Translations under genes and position numbers: made by a program | Source: Alphaproteobacteria bacterium | Lineage (GTDB): Bacteria; Pseudomonadota; Alphaproteobacteria; RF32; CAG-239 | Assembly (NCBI GenBank): GCA_015062435.1 | Contig: SUUR01000011.1 | Coordinates: 1 to 53,720 of the forward strand | Direction of reading: 5' to 3' | Length of the DNA stretch: 53,720 nucleotides | In this document: piece by piece, positions 43,666 through 52,387 of the stretch | Numbering within the stretch: position 1 is the first letter of the stretch | Layout of the letters: each line of letters opens with the position of its first letter | Notes under the pieces: model-generated | What the model was told of the DNA's origin: nothing | Seen by the model: only the letters and a program-made list of their open reading frames with translations | The model's database searches: none

Positions 43666-43693
43666 TTGACGTTGAAAAAAAATATTGTATATA
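43666..43693 (+). promoter_or_regulatory. Promoter of the tRNA-Cys/tRNA-Asn unit
   Basis: TTGACG (43666-43671) and TATATA (43688-43693; 16-bp spacer, or TATATAG two bases on at 18 bp). The first tRNA begins 33 bases later. Confidence 0.6.
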
Positions 43694-43726
43694 TAGAGGC
43701 ACCGATTGAGAGACGGTAGCACGAAT

Positions 43727-43801
43727 GGCCGGTTGGCAGAGTGGCTCATGCAGAGGACTGCAAATCCTTGTACATCGGTTCGATTCCGGTACCGGCCTCC
43801 A
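43727..43801 (+). tRNA. tRNA-Cys (anticodon GCA)
   Basis: 75 nt including encoded CCA. Acceptor GGCCGGT with ACCGGCC, discriminator T (U73, as expected for Cys), anticodon loop CTGCAAA, T-arm CGGTTCGATTCCG. Followed after 17 bases by tRNA-Asn. Confidence 0.95.
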
Positions 43802-43818
43802 ACTAAATACCGTATTAT

Positions 43819-43893
43819 TCCGGCTTAGCTCAGCGGTAGAGCAATCGGCTGTTAACCGATTGGTCGCCTGTTCGAATCAGGCAGCCGGAGCCA
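43819..43893 (+). tRNA. tRNA-Asn (anticodon GTT)
   Basis: 75 nt including encoded CCA. Acceptor TCCGGCT with AGCCGGA, discriminator G, anticodon loop CTGTTAA, T-arm CCTGTTCGAATCAGG. Its last 19 bases are repeated 210 bases downstream as part of a tandem duplication. Confidence 0.95.
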
Positions 43894-44057
43894 AAATAAA
43901 GTCCTCAACCTTTATGGTTGGGGACTTTTTTTGTGCTCTGTTTGGTGGATTTGAGCTGGCGACCAATGGGAGCCTGTTCGGAGTGGATAGTTGGTGAAAA
44001 CAAGCATTGAGCTTAGCAAATCGCTTAGCGAAATGCGAAGTTTGAACCTTACGACAC
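43875..44057 (+). repeat. Tandem duplication, copy 1 (includes tRNA-Asn 3' end)
   Basis: 183 bp beginning in the T-arm of tRNA-Asn (AATCAGGCAGCCGGAGCCA), covering the tRNA terminator and a non-coding tail that ends TTACGACAC. Copy 2 at 44085-44266 differs by one T in the terminator T-run and two substitutions near the end. A 27-bp GC-rich spacer separates them. The sequence between terminator and end is not convincingly coding. Confidence 0.95.
43898..43932 (+). terminator. tRNA-Asn terminator (copy 1)
   Basis: AAAGTCCTCAACC pairs with GGTTGGGGACTTT over a 5-nt loop, then TTTT. It lies four bases after the tRNA CCA. Confidence 0.92.
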
Positions 44058-44084
44058 GAGGAGGACCCGCTTGCGGGAGTACCC

Positions 44085-44266
44085 AATCAGGCAGCCGGAG
44101 CCAAAATAAAGTCCTCAACCTTTATGGTTGGGGACTTTTTTGTGCTCTGTTTGGTGGATTTGAGCTGGCGACCAATGGGAGCCTGTTCGGAGTGGATAGT
44201 TGGTGAAAACAAGCATTGAGCTTAGCAAATCGCTTAGCGAAATACGATGTTTGAACCTTACGACAC
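44085..44266 (+). repeat. Tandem duplication, copy 2 (orphan tRNA-Asn 3' end)
   Basis: 182-bp copy of 43875-44057. It starts with the 19-base 3' end of tRNA-Asn, without the rest of the tRNA. A duplicated tRNA 3' end is the usual footprint of tRNA-targeting integrases (attL/attR). Here the enclosed segment is only about 210 bp, so it may be the scar of a lost or minimal element, or simple slippage. Confidence 0.95.
44108..44141 (+). terminator. Terminator copy 2
   Basis: Same stem as at 43898 with six instead of seven T. As no gene precedes it, it is probably redundant or acts as a backup for the tRNA transcript. Confidence 0.8.
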
Positions 44267-44283
44267 TGGTTAAAATCAAAAAA

Positions 44284-44342
44284 AAACACCCTGTTATATT
44301 GAATATATCTAATTTTTAGAAAATCAATAAATAACAGGGTGT
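44284..44342 (-). terminator. Terminator of the 147-residue membrane protein
   Basis: A perfect 13-bp stem, AACACCCTGTTAT (44284-44296) with ATAACAGGGTGTT (44330-44342). The 33-nt loop is itself partly paired (TCTAA...TTAGA). It runs into a long T-run on the minus strand. Confidence 0.88.
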
Positions 44343-44358
44343 TAATTTAAATAAATAC

Positions 44359-44802
44359 TCAAAAACAATCAGGGTGTTCTGCTTTAAATTCATTAATCCA
44401 CTCTTTTTTATACTGAGTATTTAATTGTTCATAATCTGCGGTTACAAAGTCCCCATAGATTATCAGTAGCATCAAAAAAGAACCAGCCAAAATTACTTCT
44501 ATTGGGCTATTTTTGCTAATCGAAAAGATTAGTGACGCCACTAACACAATAAGCATGTGCGGAATCAACAAATATTGGGCACAATACGGTGCTCCACACA
44601 TTGTTAGTCCACAACTTATTACCACTATTGCTACTATCCAAAGATAGTCTTTGTTTTTAACCAGAAATCCTCCGGCTACAAAATATAGCACTTGCGCTAT
44701 ATTAAAAATTACTATACCTATGGTTACCTTTGTGCAACCATATATAAACACGATAACTGCGCTGATCAGCAATAGTAGCAAAAGCATTTTTTTTGTTTTC
44801 AT
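44359..44802 (-). CDS. Small multi-span membrane protein
   Basis: 147 residues with about four or five transmembrane helices (LLLLLLISAVIVFIYG, IGIVIFNIAQVLYFVAGGF, LWIVAIVVISCGLTMCG, PHMLIVLVASLIFSI, VILAGSFLMLLIIYGD). A short hydrophilic C-terminal tail ends PDCF. Several cysteines flank the helices. No family recognised. Expressed alone, between the tRNA duplication and a gene-poor stretch. Confidence 0.7.
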   Translation of the reverse strand: MKTKKMLLLLLLISAVIVFIYGCTKVTIGIVIFNIAQVLYFVAGGFLVKNKDYLWIVAIVVISCGLTMCGAPYCAQYLLIPHMLIVLVASLIFSISKNSPIEVILAGSFLMLLIIYGDFVTADYEQLNTQYKKEWINEFKAEHPDCF

Positions 44803-45335
44803 TTTTTATTTCTTTTTTAAGGTTAATAACTCTTTTCTTAACCGAACCATTACAGAGCATGATATTCTCAAAGTAATGGCAAAACCATAAAACAATGAAA
44901 ACAAAACATAAAACATCTATAATAATTCGGAATACAATTTTATTATATCACAAAATTAAGCATTATACAACAATAAACCATACTGTCTGAACATAGACAT
45001 TTATTCATGCAAATCTGTTTGACTTTTAAAGATTAAATTATGATTTTTTTATATTATAAATAAAATTTAATTGAGCTATATATAAAAATTAACTTTCATT
45101 TGCATAATCATTATTCCGATGGTGATAAAATATTAATTATGGCTAAAGAACATCAAAACCAAGTTTTTTTTCAGCTTTTGTGGTAACAGATCATGTGTAT
45201 CCTCTTTATTTTAAGAAAGATATCGAAAAAAACTATTATTGTTCAATAACTTCTTATAATAAATTTCAAAACAATAAGCAAAAATAGTTAACTGATAAAA
45301 ATTCTAATTCATATTATGATTGGCTAATTAATACC
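44803..45335. other. Gene-poor region with one possible frameshifted small gene
   Basis: 533 bp, very AT-rich. Apart from the disrupted small frame at 45139-45287 nothing coding is visible. No tRNA, clear terminator or repeat was recognised. Confidence 0.5.
45139..45287 (+). pseudogene. Possible 49-residue gene broken at a T-run
   Basis: ATG 45139 reads MAKEHQNQVFF and stops soon after a run of eight T. With nine T the frame would go on through AFVVTDHVYPLYFKKDIEKN to TAG 45285-45287. The span is 149 bases (3n+2), as expected for one lost base. No family recognised and the ribosome binding site is weak. Confidence 0.35.
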
Positions 45336-45671
45336 TTACCCTAATAAGTTGCCACCAATAGCAACAGTAGACGCTGGCATATCTGTCAAATGAATATTTA
45401 CCAAACCTCGTTCAACTTGCAATCGCTCAACCAACAAATCTGTTAACGATTTAACCAAAACATCTTTATCTCCAAACCCGATAGATTGCATCTCTACCAA
45501 AGCTCCTTTATTTTTAACACTTCCTTCAAATGCCATATTCTCATTATTAATCACGTTAACCACCACATAACGAATAGGTTTTCCGAGTTGTTTTGCTACC
45601 AATTCTGCAGCATCTTGCACAATTTTTTCATCTTTAATTTCTGTATTGGAATAAACTGTTAAAAATGGCAT
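45336..45671 (-). CDS. MIF-like tautomerase
   Basis: 111 residues, the length of macrophage migration inhibitory factor and its homologues. After Met removal the N-terminal Pro (MPFLTVYSN) is the catalytic base. Characteristic segments are KQLGKPIRYVVVNV, MAFEGS near residue 47, and GLVNIHLTDMPASTVAIGGNLLG at the end (split here as GLVNIHLTDM and PASTVAIGGN). The enzyme activity is phenylpyruvate/dopachrome tautomerisation; in host-associated microbes homologues may mimic the cytokine. 18 bases downstream of the EptA-like gene, so possibly co-transcribed. Confidence 0.9.
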   Translation of the reverse strand: MPFLTVYSNTEIKDEKIVQDAAELVAKQLGKPIRYVVVNVINNENMAFEGSVKNKGALVEMQSIGFGDKDVLVKSLTDLLVERLQVERGLVNIHLTDMPASTVAIGGNLLG

Positions 45672-45689
45672 ATTATTTCTCCTTATTAT

Positions 45690-47237
45690 CTATTTTCTAC
45701 ATTTTGCAAATATATCCAACTCAGAATTATATGCCTCAATCTTCAACCCGGCAACACCTAACATAGAATGAAACAAATAATCATGAGATATCTGTTGTTT
45801 TGTTTGTTCTTTCAAACATTTTTTATTATAATTCATATTTAATTGTGTACTTTTAGGCATCCACACCCAAAAAGGAATTTCTGTCTGATATTTAGGTGCT
45901 CTGTCATACACAGCAGAATGCAAATATATATCTTCTTCTCCTAAAGATTCTCCGTGATCTGATGTATAAAATACCACAATATTATATTCATCACCTAAAG
46001 TTTGTAAATCTTTCAGCATTTCTGATGCTAAATAACTATTATAAACTATACTGTTATCATAAGCATTTACAATTTCTTGATACTCACAATCCTTCAGTAT
46101 TTGACTTTTACAAACCGGTTTATATTTCTCGAACTCTTCCGGATAACGTAAAAAATAATCAGGACCATGACTACCATACTGATGCAACACAATTACCGCA
46201 TTATTATTTAATGACTTTATTTTTTCTTTCAAATCTGTCTGCATCAGCCCGTCCGGACAAGAATTGTCCTGACAAAAAACTTCGGTAATAACTCTGGTAC
46301 AATTCCCTTTACAACTGGAATTATTTTCTCGCCAAATTACTTTATAACCATTATATTTAAACACATCTAAAACATTTTCCAAATAAGAAGCTGAACCGGG
46401 AATAAAATTCTCTTGTCCATATACAGAAAACATGCACGGTACCGAAATTGATGTTGATGTACCGCAAGCTTTAGTTTTTCTAAAAATCATCATATCGTCT
46501 TTAAACGGCTTCAAATAAGTATTAGTATCACGCTTATAACCGCTTAAAGAGTAATTAGCATCTCTAACACTTTCCCCAACCACAACTATTATCAGATTTT
46601 TACGATTTTTATCTTTCCAATAATGATTAATTTCAGCTTTTTTATTAAGTGGTTTTATCGCATCATGTTTTTGCAATATTTTAATTGCACTTATGGCAGA
46701 AGATATATAATTAGTTGGAAGCATCAAATAGAGTAAATGCTTTTTCTCTTGCACAAATGTATCTAATTTATTTACAAACGGTAACAATATCAAAGCTAAT
46801 AAAATTGCACATATAATTATAACTTTAACTCTCTGTTGTAGATTCACTTTCCAATTTTGAAAATCAAAATTACATTTAACAAGAAGATAAAACAGCAAAA
46901 CATCAATCAAAACAAACCATAGCATCTTAATGCTGATTAATGCTCCTATTTCTGCACTATCTGTTTGGAAAACATTAATCATCATAATTTTATCTATTTC
47001 AACATTATAAGTTTGCATAAAATATAATGCTGTTGAATTTCCAATAATTAAAAATCCCAATAAATATTTAGCGATGTATTTTTGCAAAATAAGGGCATAC
47101 ACAATAACAAAAGCCAAAAAAAGAACAACCGCTGTTATTATTCCGACAACTAAACTCGAACTTTCTACAAGTCTGTTCAAAAACAAATAATTAAAAGCAA
47201 CTGATATAAAAGCCCAAAGAAAAATATTTTTATGCAT
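45690..47237 (-). CDS. EptA/MCR-type lipid A phosphoethanolamine transferase
   Basis: 515 residues from ATG 47237, which has GAGGT upstream (a GTG six codons earlier is less likely). Five N-terminal transmembrane helices (to about residue 155) precede a periplasmic sulfatase-fold domain. The motif GES holds zinc-ligand E222, and ACGTSTSISVPCMF gives the nucleophile T262 with the C258-C268 pair spaced as in MCR-1. FYTSDHGESLGE provides the other zinc ligands. It moves phosphoethanolamine from phosphatidylethanolamine to lipid A, which reduces polymyxin and cationic peptide binding. Chromosomal context (next to gyrA region) suggests an ancestral, not recently acquired, gene. Confidence 0.92.
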   Translation of the reverse strand: MHKNIFLWAFISVAFNYLFLNRLVESSSLVVGIITAVVLFLAFVIVYALILQKYIAKYLLGFLIIGNSTALYFMQTYNVEIDKIMMINVFQTDSAEIGALISIKMLWFVLIDVLLFYLLVKCNFDFQNWKVNLQQRVKVIIICAILLALILLPFVNKLDTFVQEKKHLLYLMLPTNYISSAISAIKILQKHDAIKPLNKKAEINHYWKDKNRKNLIIVVVGESVRDANYSLSGYKRDTNTYLKPFKDDMMIFRKTKACGTSTSISVPCMFSVYGQENFIPGSASYLENVLDVFKYNGYKVIWRENNSSCKGNCTRVITEVFCQDNSCPDGLMQTDLKEKIKSLNNNAVIVLHQYGSHGPDYFLRYPEEFEKYKPVCKSQILKDCEYQEIVNAYDNSIVYNSYLASEMLKDLQTLGDEYNIVVFYTSDHGESLGEEDIYLHSAVYDRAPKYQTEIPFWVWMPKSTQLNMNYNKKCLKEQTKQQISHDYLFHSMLGVAGLKIEAYNSELDIFAKCRK

Positions 47238-47312
47238 ACTATACCTCAATACCACATAATAAATATGATATTATGTATTAGTCTACACTTTGCAATAATA
47301 AATAGTAATGTT

Positions 47313-47771
47313 TCAACAATAAAAAGTTATATAATGAACAAATAACGCAACTATAACACCTAAAAATAATCCGGCAACAACCTCTTTAGGAGTATGCCCG
47401 AGAAGCTCCTTAAGTTGCTTAGATTTTGTTTTAATATTAGATTTATAAAAATCTTTAATAATTTGATTTACCAGTCTGGCAATTTCTCCGGCATCATGTC
47501 TTAAACCGGCGGCATCATGCATAATCACCAAAGCATATCCGGCACTTACGGCAAATAATAAAGAATCAAAACCATCTATTAGACCGACAGACATTGTAAG
47601 AGCCGAAACTCCGGCACTATGTGAACTCGGCATACCACCGGTTGTTGCCATTTTTTCAAAATCTATTTCTTTAGTTTTGAAATAAAATGTAAAAACCTTC
47701 AACATTTGTGCTAACAACACCGCTGTTAGCCCACTTATGATAGCTTCAAATCCAGTATTATATATCATCAT
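47313..47771 (-). CDS. Divergent PAP2-family (DUF212) membrane protein
   Basis: 152 residues. The family signature TTGGMPSSHSAGVSALT is near residue 43, followed by HDAAGLRHDAGEIA and the C-terminal LGHTPKEVVAGLFLGVIVA. Four membrane helices. Related to acid phosphatases/vanadium haloperoxidases; bacterial members (YuiD) have no established substrate but a lipid-phosphate phosphatase role is likely. GGAGATGTT precedes two possible ATGs (47771, 47768). Confidence 0.9.
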   Translation of the reverse strand: MMIYNTGFEAIISGLTAVLLAQMLKVFTFYFKTKEIDFEKMATTGGMPSSHSAGVSALTMSVGLIDGFDSLLFAVSAGYALVIMHDAAGLRHDAGEIARLVNQIIKDFYKSNIKTKSKQLKELLGHTPKEVVAGLFLGVIVALFVHYITFYC

Positions 47772-47789
47772 AACATCTCCAAAAGCAAA

Positions 47790-47817
47790 TAAGACGCCCT
47801 CACATAAGAGAACGTCT
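47790..47817 (-). terminator. Terminator after gyrA
   Basis: AAGACG (47790-47795) pairs with CGTCTT (47812-47817), with inner CTC/GAG pairing, and ATTTG follows on the minus strand. It lies 18 bases after the gyrA stop. Confidence 0.65.
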
Positions 47818-47834
47818 TACTTACATAACAACAA

Positions 47835-50654
47835 CTATTCTTCAGATATAGTTACTTCCGGAGCCATAACTTCATCAGTAACGTCATCTTCCGTATCAGG
47901 TACATTTTCACCTAACACTTCAGAACCTGTTTCTTCTTCCAATTCTTCATCATCGCCATCATCAGCATCTAACCAAGTAACAGATACAACCTTTTCATCA
48001 TCGGCAGTTCTAAACAAGATAACACCTTGTGTTTTACGACCGGCAATTCTAATATCTGCCACCGGCATTCTGATAAGTTTTCCGCCATCTGTAACCATCA
48101 TGATCTGATTATTATCTTCAATCGGGAAAGAACTTGCAATTTCTTTATTACGTGCAGACATTTCCATATTGGCAATACCTTGTCCGCCACGTCCGGTCAC
48201 ACGATATTCATAAGAAGATGAGCGTTTTCCGTATCCGGTAGTCGTAACAGAAAGAATAAATTGTTCTTTATCTTTCATTTCTGCAAATTTTTCCGGAGTC
48301 AAAACATTCATTACTATATCTGTTTCTTCCGGAGTTATTGTGCATTCATCTCCACGTTCTGATTGAATACGTTTAATAGCTGAAGAAATTTTCAAATATT
48401 CGTCTCTTTCTTCTGATGTCGCTTCACTGTGATTCAAAATTGACATAGATATAACTTCATCTTTATCAGCCAATTTAATTCCTCTTACACCGGTTGAGTT
48501 TCTACCTACAAACATTCTGACATCTGTAACAGGAAATCTGATACATTTACCGCCACGAGCAGCCAATAACACATCATCACCTTCGGTACAAATACGAACA
48601 TTAATAAGTTTATCCCCCTCATCAAGCTTCATTGCAATCTTTCCGTTAGATTGAACATTAACAAAATCCATCAAAGAGTTACGACGAACATTACCCAAAG
48701 ATGTTGCAAACATAATAGACATATCTTTGCACTCTGCTTCATTTTCCGGTAATTTCATAATTGTTGTAATTGTTTCACCGGCATCTAAAGGCAACAGATT
48801 GATAAAAGGCTTACCTTTAGAAGTCGGAGACCCCAGAGGCAATTTATAAACCTTCATCTTATATACCAAACCTTTAGAAGAGAAGAACAATACCGGTGTA
48901 TGTGTACTTGCCACAAACAAACGTGTTACAAAATCTTCTTCTTTGGTAGCCATACCGGATTTCCCTTTTCCGCCACGTTTTTGCGCTTTATAAGCATTTA
49001 GCGGAACACGTTTAATATATCCGGCTTCAGTAACAGTCACCACCATTTCCTCACGCTGGATTAAAGATTCGATATCGGTATCATATTCAATATCTTCAAT
49101 TTTTGTACGACGAGGAGTAGCATATTCATCTTTAACAGCAACCAATTCATCACGCATAATTCCATAGAGTTTTTCTCTACTGGAAAGAATTGATAAACAT
49201 TCTTTGATTTCATCACCAAGACCGACTAATTCTTCATGAATTTTATCTCTTTCCAATCCGGTCAAACGTTGTAATTTCAAATCTAAAATTGCTTTAGCCT
49301 GAGCCTCAGACAAACGATATGTACCATTTTCAACTTTTCTGTCCGGTTCATCAATCAAATTAACCAAAGCTTCAACATCACCAGCCGGCCATGATTTTGC
49401 CAACAAAGCATCTTTAGCTTCTTGAGGATTTGGAGATGTTCTGATAAGTTCGATTACCGGATCAATATTTTCTACTGCAATTGCCAAACCTACCAAAACA
49501 TGAGCTCTATCCCGAGCTTTATTCAAATTATAGATTGTACGACGTCTGATAACTTCTTCTCTGAACTCTATAAATGCAGAAATAATTTCTTTCAAATTCA
49601 TCATCATCGGACGTCCCCGATGAATTGCCAACATATTCATACCGAAGCTTGTTTGCAACGGTGTATATTTATATAATTGGTTTAATACCACATCAGCTTG
49701 GAAATCTCGTTTTATTTCAATAACCACTCTCACGCCTTGTCGATCAGATTCATCTCTTATTTCACCAATACCTTCCAATCTTTTTTCTTTAACTAATTCT
49801 GCAATACGAGTAATCATTGCAGCTTTATTAACCTGATAAGGTATTTCATGAACAATAATGGCTTCTCTGTCCTTATGAAGTTCTTCAATAGTGCATTTTG
49901 CACGCATCATAACTGAACCTCTACCGGTAAGATAAGCAGATTTTGCACCGGAATATCCCAATATCAAACCACCGGTAGGAAAATCAGGTCCCGGAACGAT
50001 TTTTATCATATCTTCAATTGAAATATCCGGATTATCAATATATGCACAACAAGCATCAACTACTTCCCCCAAATTATGTGGAGGAATATTTGTTGCCATA
50101 CCGACGGCAATACCGTTTGCACCATTTACCAATAAGTTCGGATAGTTTGCCGGTAAAACAGATGGTTCTTGCAAACTTTCATCATAGTTAGGCATAAAGT
50201 CAACGGTATCTTTATCAATATCATCAATAAGAGCATGCGCCACTTTTGCAAGTCTGGCTTCGGTATAACGCATTGCGGCAGCACTGTCACCATCCATCGA
50301 ACCAAAGTTTCCCTGCCCGTCAATCAAAGGCACTCGCATAGAAAAAGGTTGTGCCATTCTCACCATAGCTTCATAAACGGAAGAATCACCATGCGGGTGA
50401 TATTTACCTAAGACATCTCCGACGATACGAGCAGATTTTCTGAACGGACGATTATAATCATAACCGTTTTCATATGCAGAATAAATAATTCTTCGATGCA
50501 CCGGTTTCAAACCATCTCTCACATCTGGCAATGCACGAGATACAATCACACTCATAGCATAATCAAGATATGAACGACGCATTTCATCTGAAATTTCCAC
50601 CGGAGAAATATCTTTATTAGTATTTTCAACAACTTGATTCAATTCTTCTGACAC
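47835..50654 (-). CDS. gyrA: DNA gyrase subunit A
   Basis: 939 residues, with the catalytic Tyr at 130 ([11 protein letters not shown]). Quinolone-resistance region [16 protein letters not shown]91 matches E. coli S83, and E95 matches D87. The breakage-reunion domain is followed by a C-terminal beta-pinwheel with the GyrA-box-like [10 protein letters not shown] (about 550-560). A long acidic tail (about 905-939, [17 protein letters not shown]) follows. With GyrB it introduces negative supercoils. Monocistronic. The wild-type Ser at position 91 predicts no gyrA-based quinolone resistance; Glu at 95 is a natural variant. Confidence 0.98.
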   Translation of the reverse strand: MSEELNQVVENTNKDISPVEISDEMRRSYLDYAMSVIVSRALPDVRDGLKPVHRRIIYSAYENGYDYNRPFRKSARIVGDVLGKYHPHGDSSVYEAMVRMAQPFSMRVPLIDGQGNFGSMDGDSAAAMRYTEARLAKVAHALIDDIDKDTVDFMPNYDESLQEPSVLPANYPNLLVNGANGIAVGMATNIPPHNLGEVVDACCAYIDNPDISIEDMIKIVPGPDFPTGGLILGYSGAKSAYLTGRGSVMMRAKCTIEELHKDREAIIVHEIPYQVNKAAMITRIAELVKEKRLEGIGEIRDESDRQGVRVVIEIKRDFQADVVLNQLYKYTPLQTSFGMNMLAIHRGRPMMMNLKEIISAFIEFREEVIRRRTIYNLNKARDRAHVLVGLAIAVENIDPVIELIRTSPNPQEAKDALLAKSWPAGDVEALVNLIDEPDRKVENGTYRLSEAQAKAILDLKLQRLTGLERDKIHEELVGLGDEIKECLSILSSREKLYGIMRDELVAVKDEYATPRRTKIEDIEYDTDIESLIQREEMVVTVTEAGYIKRVPLNAYKAQKRGGKGKSGMATKEEDFVTRLFVASTHTPVLFFSSKGLVYKMKVYKLPLGSPTSKGKPFINLLPLDAGETITTIMKLPENEAECKDMSIMFATSLGNVRRNSLMDFVNVQSNGKIAMKLDEGDKLINVRICTEGDDVLLAARGGKCIRFPVTDVRMFVGRNSTGVRGIKLADKDEVISMSILNHSEATSEERDEYLKISSAIKRIQSERGDECTITPEETDIVMNVLTPEKFAEMKDKEQFILSVTTTGYGKRSSSYEYRVTGRGGQGIANMEMSARNKEIASSFPIEDNNQIMMVTDGGKLIRMPVADIRIAGRKTQGVILFRTADDEKVVSVTWLDADDGDDEELEEETGSEVLGENVPDTEDDVTDEVMAPEVTISEE

Positions 50655-50770
50655 TTTCTTTAACTTTCATAAAATTCAAACTTTTTGTAATATAGCAAAA
50701 ACAAATTTAGGTGTCAGTTTTTTCACTAACTTATACCCATAATTTTTTTCAATTTTCTCTCTACGGGCAA

Positions 50771-50810
50771 AAAAACAGCCTTAAAATTGATTTACATTAA
50801 TTTAAGGCTG
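50771..50810 (-). terminator. Intrinsic terminator after the GH24 gene
   Basis: On the minus strand CAGCCTTAAATT pairs with AATTTTAAGGCTG over a short loop and is followed by seven T. Confidence 0.88.
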
Positions 50811-50845
50811 AAAATGGTTAATTTTTTTATTTAGCGATGCTAAAT

Positions 50846-52321
50846 CTAGCGCAAATTATTCCGATTCGTTCTCATCATTACATTTCGCATATTTACTTCT
50901 GCTCTAAAACTTTCATTAACTGTTTCCGGCAATATTGCTTGCAATTTATACTGAGAACTTCTACTTGCAGCATCTTTAATATTATAAGCAGCATGCCCGC
51001 TCCTATACATTGAAGGACTCAAATTATAAATCCACCCTGCCGGCAATTTCATCAAATCTTCAGAATTTATCTTTCCTGTAGCAAAATCTCTGGTTGCTCC
51101 TAATCTTTTTGCAATACCCGGTTTGTTGGAATGGGTACTAAGACTATGCCAACAATTTTGATTATTATCTAACAACTGCTGATAAAAAGAAGATTTTTGT
51201 AATATATTTGGCCCCATCCACCAAGCAGCACTCACAAAGGCATCCACTTCTTCTCTTTTCATCTTATGATTAACTTTTGCCAACTTAGGAACCACATTAT
51301 ATAAAATATACAAATCTTTTTGTTTTACAGCTTCAGCCATAGAAATTTTATCAGATGCCTTAACCTTTCCCAAACTTCTGCCATAATTATCTAAATAAGA
51401 TGTATTTCCCCACCCTATTGTCTGATTTCCCCAACCGTCATCATATGCTTTTGACCTATAATTCTCAAACATAGCCAATAAAATATTCACATCGTTATAC
51501 ACTGTGTCAAGCATTGCCAAATTACCATGCTTATCAGTATATTTGCCCATACATTTTTGTTTAAAATTCATTCTGGTATTATCAACCGGAAGCTTAATTT
51601 GGCACTCAGCTTCAATATTTTTAGTATCTTCCCACTTAATGGTTTTTGATGACGATACATTATTTTTCTTTATTGTAGTATTTTGAACATGTTTTGCATT
51701 ATAAGGAATTGCCTTTTCATTATCCCGATCAAAAAATTTATCAGAAGCAAAAATTCCCCCTCCCACAATACACATAGCCGCCACAGAATGAACAAATTTT
51801 CTTTTTAAACGATTTAACTTAGGCTTGGCAGATTGAACTAACCTGACACCAGGTTTAATAAATTCATTAATAGCATTCCAATTAACATTAGAAATAATAT
51901 TTGTATGCTCAAACAACATTTGCTTTCTGCATGCAAATGTGTATCTGTCAATATAAAAAGACACTTTCTTATTTGGACATAATTTTTTAACTAGCATTGC
52001 TTGCCAAACAGATGCATTATATTTTTTCATCGCCTGATTAATAACAATTTTTGCCAACTCAGAGTTTTCTAGTCCGCTATTGGCATATTTGAGCGGAACA
52101 ACAAAATACTGTCCCTTATAAATAATCTTCTTAGGCATTTTGCCTTGTTTCTTATATTCTAAAAAATTTTTATCGTTAACATCCCAAAAATCATTATAGA
52201 AATCACGTTTTCCATAAACATAATCCATCGGAACAATAATTGACTTACCACCAATTATAATTCTTTTGGGAGCCAAACCATAATCTTTATATTGTTGTTT
52301 TAATATTTGTTCAGTATTCAT
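50846..52321 (-). CDS. Membrane-anchored GH24 (T4-lysozyme-like) muramidase
   Basis: 491 residues. A cytoplasmic-looking N-terminal region (1-~170) contains two copies of a short motif (KRIIIGGKSIIVPMDY and KKIIYKGQYFVVPLKY). A transmembrane helix is at about 177-194 (VHSVAAMCIVGGGIFA). The C-terminal lysozyme domain has E286, D295 and T301 spaced exactly as E11/D20/T26 of T4 lysozyme (FENYRSKAYDDGWGNQTIGWG). It should cleave the glycan strands of peptidoglycan. The anchored form and large N-terminus differ from phage endolysins, and no phage genes surround it, so a cell-wall remodelling role is more likely. Next gene downstream on the same strand after the Cys-rich gene. Confidence 0.85.
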   Translation of the reverse strand: MNTEQILKQQYKDYGLAPKRIIIGGKSIIVPMDYVYGKRDFYNDFWDVNDKNFLEYKKQGKMPKKIIYKGQYFVVPLKYANSGLENSELAKIVINQAMKKYNASVWQAMLVKKLCPNKKVSFYIDRYTFACRKQMLFEHTNIISNVNWNAINEFIKPGVRLVQSAKPKLNRLKRKFVHSVAAMCIVGGGIFASDKFFDRDNEKAIPYNAKHVQNTTIKKNNVSSSKTIKWEDTKNIEAECQIKLPVDNTRMNFKQKCMGKYTDKHGNLAMLDTVYNDVNILLAMFENYRSKAYDDGWGNQTIGWGNTSYLDNYGRSLGKVKASDKISMAEAVKQKDLYILYNVVPKLAKVNHKMKREEVDAFVSAAWWMGPNILQKSSFYQQLLDNNQNCWHSLSTHSNKPGIAKRLGATRDFATGKINSEDLMKLPAGWIYNLSPSMYRSGHAAYNIKDAASRSSQYKLQAILPETVNESFRAEVNMRNVMMRTNRNNLR

Positions 52322-52387
52322 AATTCTCCACCCTTTTGCGGAAAATTACCACATTTAGACAAAATTGTCAACAACCTAAATAAACTA

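Noticed and set aside
43725-44206. Open frames crossing the tRNA-Cys/tRNA-Asn genes and the duplicated tail
   Set aside because: They run through both tRNAs and their terminators and simply repeat because of the DNA duplication; no independent coding evidence.
47835-48108. Plus-strand frame opposite the gyrA end
   Set aside because: It is the antisense of the acidic GyrA tail (Ser/Thr-rich product) and has no other support.
50846-52321. Prophage lysis module
   Set aside because: No holin, tail or capsid genes nearby; the lysozyme domain is fused to a membrane anchor and a large N-terminal domain.
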